The notes beneath the pieces are model-generated. The model saw nothing but the letters and a program-made list of their open reading frames with translations, searched no databases and was not told the DNA's origin. From the NCBI RefSeq assembly GCF_001673315.1, contig NZ_LZLQ01000121.1, forward strand, positions 30,011-94,010: a stretch of 64,000 nt of DNA. Reading direction: 5' to 3'. A program made the translations under genes and the position numbers. The stretch is from Mycobacterium asiaticum (GTDB lineage: Bacteria > Actinomycetota > Actinomycetes > Mycobacteriales > Mycobacteriaceae). Positions 32,818 through 40,832 of the stretch are shown piece after piece. Each line of letters opens with the position of its first letter. The first letter of the stretch is position 1.

Positions 32818-33561
32818 ATGGATGTCCTGCTACTCACCGATGACGCCGAGTTCGCGTCCGCCCTGCCCAAGCTGGAGTCGTTGGCGCTGACCGTGCGGAC
32901 CGCGCCAGTGGACGACGCACATCAGGACACGGTCAAAGGCGTCGACGTGGCAGTCGTGGACGCGCGCAACGATCCGGTGGCGGCGCGGAAGGCGTGCCGG
33001 TGGCTGACCGCGAACGCTCCGGCCGTAGCGGTGGTCGTTGTAGTTTCAGCGGTCAGCTTCCTAGACGTCGGTGTCGACTGGAATTTCGACGACGTCGTGC
33101 TGGCCGCGGCCGGCGCGGTCGAATTGCAGGCACGCTTGCGGCTGGCGGTCAGCCGACGGCGCAGAGCCATCGGCGGCACCCTGCAATTCGGCGACCTCGT
33201 TCTGCATCCGGCCAGCTACACGGCGTCGTTGAGCGGCCAAGACTTGGATCTGACGCTGACCGAGTTCAAGTTGTTGAATTTCCTAGTGCAGCACGCCGGT
33301 CGGGCGTTCAGCCGGACCCGGCTGATGCATGAGGTATGGGGCTATGAGAGCAATGGTCGGGTTCGGACTGTCGATGTGCACGTACGACGGTTACGCGCCA
33401 AACTCGGCGCCGAACACGAATCGATGGTCGACACGGTGCGGGGCGTGGGCTATATGGCAGTCACGCCGCCGCAGCCGCGGTGGATCGTCCTCGAGCCCGC
33501 GTTGAAACCCTTGGGCGCCGACGACCCGCCCGAGCGGACGCGAGATCCGGTGGCGCAGTGA
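32818..33561 (+). CDS. GlnR-like atypical OmpR/PhoB-family response regulator
   Basis: About 247 residues. The N-terminal half is a receiver-like domain (LLLTDDAEF, VRTAPVDDA, VAVVDARNDP with the presumptive phospho-acceptor Asp). The C-terminal winged helix carries LTLTEFKLLNFLVQHAGRAF, HEVWGY, and RTVDVHVRRLRAKLG. Layout and wording closely resemble the nitrogen regulator GlnR, so it is probably a paralogue (Rv2884 type). No histidine kinase is adjacent. The ATG at 32818 follows a GGGGG; an upstream GTG at 32809 is possible. Confidence 0.85.
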   Translation: MDVLLLTDDAEFASALPKLESLALTVRTAPVDDAHQDTVKGVDVAVVDARNDPVAARKACRWLTANAPAVAVVVVVSAVSFLDVGVDWNFDDVVLAAAGAVELQARLRLAVSRRRRAIGGTLQFGDLVLHPASYTASLSGQDLDLTLTEFKLLNFLVQHAGRAFSRTRLMHEVWGYESNGRVRTVDVHVRRLRAKLGAEHESMVDTVRGVGYMAVTPPQPRWIVLEPALKPLGADDPPERTRDPVAQ

Positions 33562-33565
33562 TCTT

Positions 33566-34501
33566 TCAGCCGAACACCGGCAGCGCGCGCTTGCGCGCCA
33601 ACGCGTCCATCCCTTCTTGGATGCTGTCCTGAACCTCGCGGTATTTGGTCTCGACGTAGTCGTCGTCATCGGCGCGGGAGGCATCGTTGTCCAGTTCCAC
33701 CGCGGGCATGAACCGGGTCCGGATCTTGGCGGGCAGTGGTAGCTGCGGCAGGGCCGCGGGTGCGATACCCCAGGGCAGTGAGATCGCCACCGGAAACACC
33801 TTCAGCCGCAGGAACTTATCCAATCGCAGAGCACGCGAAAGGCGATCGCCGCGGATCAGCACCGGCATGGCGTCGGCACCGCCGACCGTGGCGATCGGCA
33901 CGATCGGGACCCCGGCGCGGATCGCCATTTTCACGAACCCCTTACGGCCGGCCAGGTTGGCCCGGTCACGTTCGACCCACGGACGCAGCGAATCCACCTC
34001 ACCACCGGGCCACAACGCGACGTCGCGCCCCTCGGCGAGCGCGGTGGCGATCGCATCAGGCGCAGCAGGCAGCACCCCCATCGCTCGGAAATAGCGTCCG
34101 ATACCCGGAATCGCCATCAGCGCGTCGTGCGCGGTGCCGTGCAGCGGGCGGTCCGGGCCGAATCGCCGCCACCACTGCAGGCCGACGGTCCACGCGTCCC
34201 ACACGAAGGGCGCCCCGGAGTGAATTCCGATCAACAGCGCCGGCGGTTCGGGAATGTTCTCCCAACCGTCGATCTCCATCCGAAACCAGTAGTCCACCAA
34301 CGCGTTCCAGAAGAACTTCTGGCGATGCATGGTGGCCTCGTCCTGGCCTTCCAGATCCCACTCACCGGCTCGTTGCGCCACCCAGCCGCTGACGCCGCCA
34401 TCCTGTTTCTCACGCTTGCGCTGCATGGATGCCCGCGCATCCTCCGCTTGGCGCTGCGCTTGGCCGATGACTTCTGAGGGTCGGTGATCGCTGTGAGTCA
34501 T
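33566..34501 (-). CDS. lysophospholipid/glycerophosphate acyltransferase family protein
   Basis: About 311 residues. An N-terminal charged helix (QAQRQAEDARASMQRKREK) precedes the PlsC-like domain. The domain has a histidine block HSGAPFVWDAW (spaced more widely than the usual HX4D), a LWPGGEVDSL block, and VPIVPIATVGG. Family knowledge: such enzymes acylate glycerophosphate or glycolipids at the membrane. The start is uncertain: ATG at 34501 is used, with ATG 34513 and GTG 34528 in frame upstream. It converges with the GlnR-like gene, stops 4 bases apart. Confidence 0.8.
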   Translation of the reverse strand: MTHSDHRPSEVIGQAQRQAEDARASMQRKREKQDGGVSGWVAQRAGEWDLEGQDEATMHRQKFFWNALVDYWFRMEIDGWENIPEPPALLIGIHSGAPFVWDAWTVGLQWWRRFGPDRPLHGTAHDALMAIPGIGRYFRAMGVLPAAPDAIATALAEGRDVALWPGGEVDSLRPWVERDRANLAGRKGFVKMAIRAGVPIVPIATVGGADAMPVLIRGDRLSRALRLDKFLRLKVFPVAISLPWGIAPAALPQLPLPAKIRTRFMPAVELDNDASRADDDDYVETKYREVQDSIQEGMDALARKRALPVFG

Positions 34502-34567
34502 ACTCTGTCGCATACCCAGATCGCCCACACGTAACTCAGATCAATGCCGCGGGGCCGGCCCGAACAG

Positions 34568-34605
34568 AAACCTCCCCGCGCCATGGGCTTGGCGCGGGGA
34601 GGTTT
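34568..34605 (-). terminator. intrinsic terminator downstream of the MPT63-like gene
   Basis: AAACCTCCCCGCGCC (34568-34582) and GGCGCGGGGAGGTTT (34591-34605) are a perfect 15-bp inverted repeat with an 8-base loop, 24 bases after the stop of the MPT63-like gene. On the minus strand the stem ends in TTT and continues CTGTTC, so it resembles a classic intrinsic terminator. Confidence 0.85.
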
Positions 34606-34629
34606 CAATCAACCGTTTCGATTAGCCGT

Positions 34630-35301
34630 TTAGGCCTCAGCCGGAGACTCCGGCGTCATCTGGCCGGGGACCATGTTGGCCTGGCCGGGCACGGCGTTCG
34701 GCTGACCCGGGGCCGGGTTCGGCTGGCCGGGAGCCGGGTTGACCTGACCGGGCACGGTGTTCGGCTGGCCGGGCACGGTGTTGGGCTGCTGGCCCGGCAC
34801 CGCGTTGGGCGCCGGCAGACTGCCCGGGCTGGCCTCCCAGACCAGGACATCCTGGACGCCGTCGTTGTACACGACGCCGGTCGGAGGCGCACCGGTCACG
34901 TCGAAGTAGAGCTTGCCGGTCGCGGTGTTGCCCTGCGTGATCGGTGCCGGGCTGAGCCCCTGCGGGGTAGCCGGCGCGGAGATCACGCGGTAGTTCTGAC
35001 CGTCGGCGCGGGCGTTGAAGTTGGACACCACCGGTGTCACGACGCCGCTGTTGGCCTTCACGTTCACGTCGGCCTGCCACAGCTGACCCTTCGGGGTGTA
35101 GCCGGGGATGGTGATGTTGGCCGGCTGCAGGTTGCTGACGGTGTAGTCAGTCACCAGCGGGCCGTCGACCAGTGTTTCGGGGGTACCGAGTCCCTCAACG
35201 ATGGTGGGCGCGGACGACGCAGTGGCTGCGCCGAAAAGGCTCACCGCCGCTATGCCCGCGGCACCCAGGGCCGTCTTCGCAGTGGTTTTGGTGAACTTCA
35301 C
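34630..35301 (-). CDS. secreted MPT63-family (DUF1942) protein with PGQ-repeat tail
   Basis: A 223-residue exported protein. A signal peptide (KTALGAAGIAAVSLFGAATA) ends near ASSAP. An immunoglobulin-like MPT63/DUF1942 domain follows (ITIPGYTPKGQLWQADVNV, VSNFNARADGQNYRV, GKLYFDVTGAPPTGVVYNDG). The last quarter is a Pro/Gly/Gln-rich tail of seven N-x-x-P-G-Q-x units, absent from MPT63 itself. The GTG at 35301 was chosen because GGAGAGG lies ahead of it and the signal peptide starts there. Role unknown; MPT63 is a secreted antigen. Confidence 0.87.
   Translation of the reverse strand: MKFTKTTAKTALGAAGIAAVSLFGAATASSAPTIVEGLGTPETLVDGPLVTDYTVSNLQPANITIPGYTPKGQLWQADVNVKANSGVVTPVVSNFNARADGQNYRVISAPATPQGLSPAPITQGNTATGKLYFDVTGAPPTGVVYNDGVQDVLVWEASPGSLPAPNAVPGQQPNTVPGQPNTVPGQVNPAPGQPNPAPGQPNAVPGQANMVPGQMTPESPAEA
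34660..34806 (-). repeat. 21-bp in-frame tandem repeat (N-x-x-P-G-Q-x heptads)
   Basis: About seven near-identical 21-bp units encode NTVPGQP, NPAPGQP, NAVPGQA and variants at the C-terminus of the MPT63-like protein. The first unit is one residue longer (NAVPGQQP). Such repeats usually vary in number between strains. Confidence 0.8.
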
Positions 35302-35568
35302 GCTGAAAATCCTCTCCGTTGGGTTTCGTTCCACGCGGCCAGCAACTCGACGTTGGGCGCTTAACCGCACTCGCCTCGCATTACCGTTGAATCCAGGCCT
35401 CAAACACCTGCGCTCCGGTGAATTCCTTGAATACCGCCTGTGAGCTGCGCGGATCCGGCGGATTTGATTTGAACCACATATTAATTCGAACCACTTGATT
35501 CACACTGGCACCAGTTGTCAACGCCGAATCACGGGCAAATCCGCCCGACCCGACGCACTATTGCTATG

Positions 35569-35581
35569 TCAAGATGCTTGA
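35569..35581. promoter_or_regulatory. possible MarR operator overlapping the start region
   Basis: TCAAG (35569-35573) and CTTGA (35577-35581) form an inverted repeat with a 3-base centre, ending one base before the preferred ATG of the MarR gene at 35583. MarR regulators commonly bind short palindromes at their own promoters. The arms are short, so chance cannot be excluded. Confidence 0.35.
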
Positions 35582-35582
35582 T

Positions 35583-36002
35583 ATGACTGAACGCGTCGAC
35601 GCTCCGCTGGGTTACCTGCTGTACCGGGTGGGGGCGGTATTGCGTCCGGGGGTCTCGGCCGCCTTGGGCCCACTGGGCCTCACCCTCCCGGAATTCGTCT
35701 GCTTGCGGATACTTTCGCAATCGCCGGGGTCATCGAGCGCCGAACTGGCGCGGCGGGCCAGCATCACCCCCCAGGCGATGAACACGGTGCTGCGCAAGTT
35801 GCAGGACCTCGGCGCGGTAGACAGGCCGGCCTCGGTGTCTTCCGGACGAGCGCTGCCCGCCACGTTGACCGGCGCGGGCCGGGCGTTGCTGAAACGCGCC
35901 GAGGCCGTCGTACTCGCCGCCGATGCGCGACTGCTCGCTCGATTGACCGAAACTGAGCAATTCGAGTTCAAGCGCATGCTCGAGAGGCTGGGATCCGATT
36001 GA
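35583..36002 (+). CDS. MarR-family transcriptional regulator
   Basis: A 139-residue winged-helix regulator: LGLTLPEFVCLRILSQSPG, then the recognition helix region SITPQAMNTVLRKLQDLG and the wing RPASVSSGRALPATLT. It closely resembles H37Rv Rv2887, a repressor linked to drug resistance in M. tuberculosis. The ATG at 35583 gives the family length; an ATG at 35574 lies inside a small palindrome that may be its operator. The 281-base gap upstream shows a relatively AT-rich stretch near 35460-35520 but no gene. Confidence 0.9.
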   Translation: MTERVDAPLGYLLYRVGAVLRPGVSAALGPLGLTLPEFVCLRILSQSPGSSSAELARRASITPQAMNTVLRKLQDLGAVDRPASVSSGRALPATLTGAGRALLKRAEAVVLAADARLLARLTETEQFEFKRMLERLGSD

Positions 36003-36006
36003 GCGG

Positions 36007-37407
36007 TCAGTCCTGAATCCGGGCCCACGGCCGAGCCTCTTCGAGCTCGAAGGCCAACTGCAGCAGCCGCGCTTCGGAGCCGATCGCTGCCGACAGCATC
36101 ATGCCCACCGGTAGGCCATCGGCGGACTGAGCCAGCGGCAGGGAGATCGCGGGATCACCGGTGACATTCTGCAGCGGCGTGAACGCCACCCATCGCGACA
36201 GGCGGTCGATGACCTGCTGGTAGTCGGTCGGGCTGAGGTATCCGATGCGGGGCGGCTCGGCGGCGACCGTCGGGGTGAGGACGGCTTCATAGGTGGCAAA
36301 GAACGGCGCGCTCTCGCGCCGAGCGCCGCGCAGCCGCATGATCGCTCTGGGTATCCGATGCAGGTTACGAGTCGCATGCCGAGCCAATCCCAGGGTCAAG
36401 TTGTCCAGCCGGGACGCGTCGAACGTCTTGCCGAAGGTGAGCCGGCCGGTGCGCACCTGCGCCAGCGCCAGCAGCCCCCAGTAGAGCACGAAGTCATCGC
36501 CGAAAGTGGTTGCCACCGGAGGGGTTTCGACGTGCTCGATGCGGTGACCGAGCTCTTCCAGCAGCGTGGCGGTCTTGAGCGTCAGGTCCTTGACCTCGGG
36601 ACTGGATTCGTGGTCGACCGAACGGGTCAACACGGCGATCTTGAGGCGCTGCTTTTCGGGCCGGGTGACATCGCCGATCGGCGGCAGCCGGCGGGAACGG
36701 TAGGAGCGCTCAACCTCGCGGAAGAATGCGGCGGTGTCGCGCACCGAGCGGGTCAGGACGCCGTTGGCGACGATGACCACCGGCAGCCGGCGAAGTTCCG
36801 GGTCCAGCGGCAGCCGGCCGCGCGACGGCTTGAGCCCGACCAGGCCGTTGCAGGCCGCCGGGATGCGGATCGAACCGCCGCCGTCGTTGGCGTGTGCGAT
36901 GGGCACCACGCCGGCCGCGACGAAAGCTCCCGATCCCGACGAAGAGGCACCAGCGGTGTAGTCGGGGTGCCACGGGTTGCGCACCGGCCCCAACCGGGCG
37001 TGTTCGGCGGCACCGCTGAATCCGAACTCCGACAGCTGGGTCTTGCCTAGCGAGATCAGGCCGGTGCCGAGCACCAAGCGGGCCACTTCGCTGTCCGACT
37101 TCGCCGGATACGGCTGCCACGCGTCGGTGCCGCGCATCGTCGGTTGACCCGCGACGTCGATGTTGTCCTTGATGAAGGTGGGCACTCCCGCAAAGAACCC
37201 GTCGACCTCGCGCGCCGCCTCCTCCCGCGCACTGTCGTACGACCGGTACGCCAGCGCGTTGAGCCGGTCGTTGACGGCTTCGCTGCGCGCGATGGCGGCT
37301 TCGACTACTTCCTGCGGACTCAATTGACGGGACCGCAGCGCCTCGGCGAGCCCCACGGCGTCGAGCTCGCCGAGGGCGTCGTCGCCGAAAGCGTGTATGC
37401 GAGACAT
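36007..37407 (-). CDS. amiC: amidase (amidase signature family)
   Basis: A 466-residue amidase-signature enzyme. The catalytic lysine lies in VPTFIKDNIDVAG, and the Ser-cisSer pair in TAGASSSGSGAFVAAGVVP. It hydrolyses amides; the natural substrate of AmiC is not known. It lies 17 bases after tsf on the same strand and converges with the MarR gene, stops 4 bases apart, as in H37Rv (Rv2888c). Confidence 0.93.
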   Translation of the reverse strand: MSRIHAFGDDALGELDAVGLAEALRSRQLSPQEVVEAAIARSEAVNDRLNALAYRSYDSAREEAAREVDGFFAGVPTFIKDNIDVAGQPTMRGTDAWQPYPAKSDSEVARLVLGTGLISLGKTQLSEFGFSGAAEHARLGPVRNPWHPDYTAGASSSGSGAFVAAGVVPIAHANDGGGSIRIPAACNGLVGLKPSRGRLPLDPELRRLPVVIVANGVLTRSVRDTAAFFREVERSYRSRRLPPIGDVTRPEKQRLKIAVLTRSVDHESSPEVKDLTLKTATLLEELGHRIEHVETPPVATTFGDDFVLYWGLLALAQVRTGRLTFGKTFDASRLDNLTLGLARHATRNLHRIPRAIMRLRGARRESAPFFATYEAVLTPTVAAEPPRIGYLSPTDYQQVIDRLSRWVAFTPLQNVTGDPAISLPLAQSADGLPVGMMLSAAIGSEARLLQLAFELEEARPWARIQD

Positions 37408-37424
37408 GGCCGCTCGCCTACCCG

Positions 37425-38240
37425 TCAGGCCTGGCCGACCTCGAACCGAACGAACCGGGTAACGGTCACGCCGGCCTCGTCGAGCAGCGCCTTGACCGTC
37501 TTCTTGTTGTCAGACACCGACGGCTGCTCCAGCAGCACAGTGTCTTTGAAGAAGCCGTTCACTCTGCCCTCGACGATCTTGGGCAGAGCTTGCTCCGGCT
37601 TACCCTCGGCCTTGGCGGTTTCCTCGGCGATCCGGCGTTCGCTGGCGACGACGTCTTCCGGCACGTCCTCGCGAGTGAGGTAGCGGGCCTTGAGCGCCGC
37701 GATCTGCAACGCCACCGCGTGGGCGGCCTCAGCGTTGTCGCCGGTGTACTCGACCAGCACGCCCACCGCCGGCGGCAGATCCGCCGCCCGCTTGTGCAGG
37801 TATGCCTCCACCGTGCCGTCGAAGTTCGCGACCCGGCGCAGTTCGAGCTTCTCGCCGATCTTGGCCGACAGCGCTGCGATGGCCTCTTCGACGGTTTCGC
37901 CGCCGGTGCTGGCCGCTTTGAGCGCGTCGACATCGGTAGCTCCGGACGACACCGCGGCGTCGACCACCTTGTCGGCGAGCGCCTGGAACTCGGCGTTCTT
38001 GGCGACAAAGTCGGTCTCGGAGTTCAACTCGATCAACGCGCCGCCCTTCGCGGCGACCAGGCCTTCGGCCGTTGCACGCTCGGCACGCTTGCCGACGTCC
38101 TTGGCACCCTTGATGCGGAGCGCCTCGACGGCCTTGTCGAAGTCGCCGTCAGTCTCCACCAGCGCGTTCTTGCAGTCGAGCATGCCAGCGCCGGTCAACT
38201 CCCGAAGCCGCTTGACGTCGGCAGCAGTGTAGTTCGCCAA
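37425..38240 (-). CDS. tsf: elongation factor Ts
   Basis: A 271-residue protein with the N-terminal UBA-like domain (DVKRLRELTGAGMLDCKNAL), the TDFVAKN core motif that contacts EF-Tu, and the mycobacterial-length C-terminal domain. It recycles EF-Tu-GDP. It lies 13 bases after rpsB, the standard rpsB-tsf operon. Confidence 0.97.
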   Translation of the reverse strand: MANYTAADVKRLRELTGAGMLDCKNALVETDGDFDKAVEALRIKGAKDVGKRAERATAEGLVAAKGGALIELNSETDFVAKNAEFQALADKVVDAAVSSGATDVDALKAASTGGETVEEAIAALSAKIGEKLELRRVANFDGTVEAYLHKRAADLPPAVGVLVEYTGDNAEAAHAVALQIAALKARYLTREDVPEDVVASERRIAEETAKAEGKPEQALPKIVEGRVNGFFKDTVLLEQPSVSDNKKTVKALLDEAGVTVTRFVRFEVGQA

Positions 38241-38253
38241 TGCTCAACCCTTC

Positions 38254-39105
38254 CTAGGATGCATCCGTGGTTGGTTCGGTGGCGCCGGTGTTGTCAGCGG
38301 CGCTAGTGGTGGCAGCGGCACCAGTGGTGGCAGCGGCACCGGCCAGCAGCTCCTGCTCCCACTCGGGGAGCGGCTCGGCGGCGGCGGCTTCCGGCTTGCC
38401 GTCGCCGCGGCCCAATCCGGCACGCGCCTGCAGGCCTTCGGCCACTGCCGAAGCGATGACCTTCGTCAGCAGCGCGGCCGAGCGGATCGCGTCGTCGTTG
38501 CCCGGGATCGGGTAGTCGACCTCGTCCGGGTCGCAGTTGGTGTCCAGGATCGCGATGACCGGGATTCCCAGCTTGCGGGCTTCACCGACGGCGATGTGCT
38601 CCTTGTTGGTGTCGACAACCCAGACCGCCGACGGCACCTTCGCCATATCGCGAATACCGCCCAAGCTGCGTTCCAGCTTGTTCTTCTCGCGGGTCAGCAT
38701 CAGGATTTCCTTCTTGGTGCGACCCTCGAAGCCGCCGGTCTGCTCCATGGCCTCGAGTTCCTTGAGGCGCTGCAGGCGCTTGTGCACTGTGGAGAAGTTG
38801 GTGAGCATGCCGCCCAGCCAGCGCTGGTTCACGTACGGCATACCGACCCGGGTCGCTTCGGCCGCGACGGACTCCTGCGCCTGCTTCTTGGTGCCGACGA
38901 ACATGACGCTGCCACCGTGAGCGACGGTTTCCTTGACGAACTCGTACGCCTTATCGATGTAGGTCAGCGTCTGCTGCAGGTCGATGATGTAGATGCCATT
39001 GCGGTCGGTGAAGATGAACCGCTTCATCTTGGGATTCCAGCGACGGGTCTGGTGCCCGAAGTGGGTGCCGCTGTCCAGCAGCTGCTTCATGGTCACAACA
39101 GCCAT
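38254..39105 (-). CDS. rpsB: 30S ribosomal protein S2
   Basis: A 283-residue S2 protein: MKQLLDSGTHFGHQTRRWNP, IIDLQQTLTYIDKAYEF, RWLGGMLTNF and DTNCDPDEVDYPIPGNDDA are diagnostic. The C-terminal 45 residues are an Ala/Thr-rich tail including GAAATTGAAATTSAA, encoded by an 18-bp exact duplication (38305-38322, 38323-38340). The 286-base region upstream, shared with the divergent peptidase gene, must carry the promoter; nothing else was recognised there. Confidence 0.97.
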   Translation of the reverse strand: MAVVTMKQLLDSGTHFGHQTRRWNPKMKRFIFTDRNGIYIIDLQQTLTYIDKAYEFVKETVAHGGSVMFVGTKKQAQESVAAEATRVGMPYVNQRWLGGMLTNFSTVHKRLQRLKELEAMEQTGGFEGRTKKEILMLTREKNKLERSLGGIRDMAKVPSAVWVVDTNKEHIAVGEARKLGIPVIAILDTNCDPDEVDYPIPGNDDAIRSAALLTKVIASAVAEGLQARAGLGRGDGKPEAAAAEPLPEWEQELLAGAAATTGAAATTSAADNTGATEPTTDAS

Positions 39106-39391
39106 GACTAAGTCCAGCTTTCATGTGTCGGTTGTCGCTCGGCATCGGGTGAAGCCGGGCCCTGGCGTCTGCTGCGATGCCGAACCCGTCGACCGCTTTC
39201 CGGCTTCCGGGACCGCTCGGCATGGCTGTTGCGGATCCCTGAACCACCGGGCCGCGATGCAGACGCGCGAAGTCAGCCCGCTGAAGCGAGCTGCGTCGGA
39301 AAGTCTACACCGCCGCGACCGGTGCTTTTTCCGTCCACAGCGTCCACACCGGTGACTGGCCGCTATTGACGTTGCACGGTCCACTGAGCAG

Positions 39392-39895
39392 GTGCGATGG
39401 GTTCTGTTGTCGATTCTGTGCTGGGTGCTGCTCAACGCGCCACCTGCCGAGGCCGACAGCTCGCGGCTGAGCTGGCCGTTGCGGCCCCCGGAGGTGGTGC
39501 GGGCGTTCGATGCGCCCGCGCCGAACTGGCTTTCCGGACACCGCGGGGTGGATCTCGCCGGAACATCGGGACAGCCGGTGTATGCCGCGGGCGACGGCTT
39601 GGTGGTGTTCGCCGGGTTGCTGGCGGGCCGTCCCGTGGTGTCGCTAGCCCATCCGGGCGGTCTGCGGACGAGCTACGAACCGGTACGACCGAGTGTCTCG
39701 GCGGGTCAGCACGTGGTGGCGGGGTCGGTACTCGGTGAGCTGTTGTCCGGCCACGCCGGGTGCCGGGCAGCGGCATGTCTGCACTGGGGTGCGATGTGGG
39801 GTGCCGCCTCGCGGGCAGATTATGTCGATCCGGTGGGGTTGCTGGAATCCACCCCGATCCGGCTCAAGCCGCTGTTCGGCGCGAGCGCGCGCTAG
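39392..39895 (+). CDS. secreted M23-family (LytM) peptidase-like protein
   Basis: A 167-residue exported protein. A signal peptide (WVLLSILCWVLLNAPPAEA) precedes a LytM domain with HRGVDLAG (first zinc His and Asp), VVFAGLLAGRPVVSLAH, and LHWGAMWG in place of the usual HLHFE. The final histidine is present but the partner H-x-H motif is altered, so endopeptidase activity is uncertain. GTG start. Its stop shares CTAG with xerC. The H37Rv equivalent is Rv2891. Confidence 0.87.
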   Translation: MRWVLLSILCWVLLNAPPAEADSSRLSWPLRPPEVVRAFDAPAPNWLSGHRGVDLAGTSGQPVYAAGDGLVVFAGLLAGRPVVSLAHPGGLRTSYEPVRPSVSAGQHVVAGSVLGELLSGHAGCRAAACLHWGAMWGAASRADYVDPVGLLESTPIRLKPLFGASAR

Positions 39896-40800
39896 GCGCG
39901 CGGGTGAGCCTGGTCGTGCACGGCGCGCAGCCGGGCGACCGCGACGTGGGTGTACAGCTGAGTGGTGGCCAGGCTGGAATGGCCCAGCAGTTCCTGCACC
40001 ACCCGTAGATCCGCCCCGCCTTCCAGTAGGTGGGTGGCCGCGCTGTGCCGCAGGCCGTGCGGCCCGATGTCGGGCGCGCCGTCCACCGCGGCGACGGTCT
40101 GGTGCACCACCGTGCGGGCCTGGCGCACATCGAGACGACGGCCGCGCGCACCCAGCAGCAGCGCTGGCCCGGATTCCGCGGTGGCCAGCGCCGGCCGCCC
40201 CTCGGTCAGCCAGGCCTGCAACGCATCGGCTGCCGGCTGCCCGAATGGGGCGGTGCGCTGCTTGTTGCCTTTACCGAGCACCCGGACCAATCGATGACCG
40301 GTGTCGACATCGTCGACGTCCAAGCCGCACAGCTCGCTCACCCGAATTCCGGTCGCGTACAGCAACTCGACGATCAGCCGGTCCCGCAATGCCAGGGGGT
40401 CGCCCTGATCGGCACCGGACTGTGCTGCCGTCATCGCCGCCAGGGCCTGGTCTTGGCGCAATACCGAGGGCAGGGTGCGGTGTGCTTTCGGAACCTGCAG
40501 CCGCGCCGCGGGGTCGGAGGCGAGCAGACCGCGCCGGGCGGCCCAGGCGGTGAACGCTTTGACCGAGGAGGTGCGTCGCGCCAGCGTGGTGCGAGCCGCG
40601 CCGGCCCCGGCGGCGGTTGCCAGCCACGACCGCAACACCGGCAAATTCAGCCCCTCCAGGGCAGTCCCCCGCTCGGCCAGGAAATCGAAGAGCGACCGCA
40701 GGTCCCCCAGGTAGGCGCGGCGGGTGTGGGCCGAGCGACCGCACTGCAGCTCGAGGTAGTCGTCGAATTCTTCGAGGATCACCTCGCTGTCAGCCGGCAC
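39892..40800 (-). CDS. xerC: site-specific tyrosine recombinase XerC
   Basis: A 302-residue tyrosine recombinase. The SAM-like core-binding domain opens near GRSAHTRRAYLGDLRSLF. The catalytic domain has the first arginine in TGIRVSELCGL, the H-x-x-R pair in HGLRHSAATHLLEGG, a histidine in LLGHSSLATTQ and tyrosine in LYTHVAV. It resolves chromosome dimers at dif with XerD. PPE45 and a luciferase-like gene that I recall beside it in H37Rv are not present. Confidence 0.95.
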   Translation of the reverse strand: MPADSEVILEEFDDYLELQCGRSAHTRRAYLGDLRSLFDFLAERGTALEGLNLPVLRSWLATAAGAGAARTTLARRTSSVKAFTAWAARRGLLASDPAARLQVPKAHRTLPSVLRQDQALAAMTAAQSGADQGDPLALRDRLIVELLYATGIRVSELCGLDVDDVDTGHRLVRVLGKGNKQRTAPFGQPAADALQAWLTEGRPALATAESGPALLLGARGRRLDVRQARTVVHQTVAAVDGAPDIGPHGLRHSAATHLLEGGADLRVVQELLGHSSLATTQLYTHVAVARLRAVHDQAHPRA

Positions 40801-40832
40801 TCCCCCACGCTGGCTGATGTGGCGTGGTCTTT

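Noticed and set aside
39106..39391. RNA leader or riboswitch upstream of rpsB
   Set aside because: Several short GC hairpins can be drawn, but no conserved S2-leader structure was recognised by eye.
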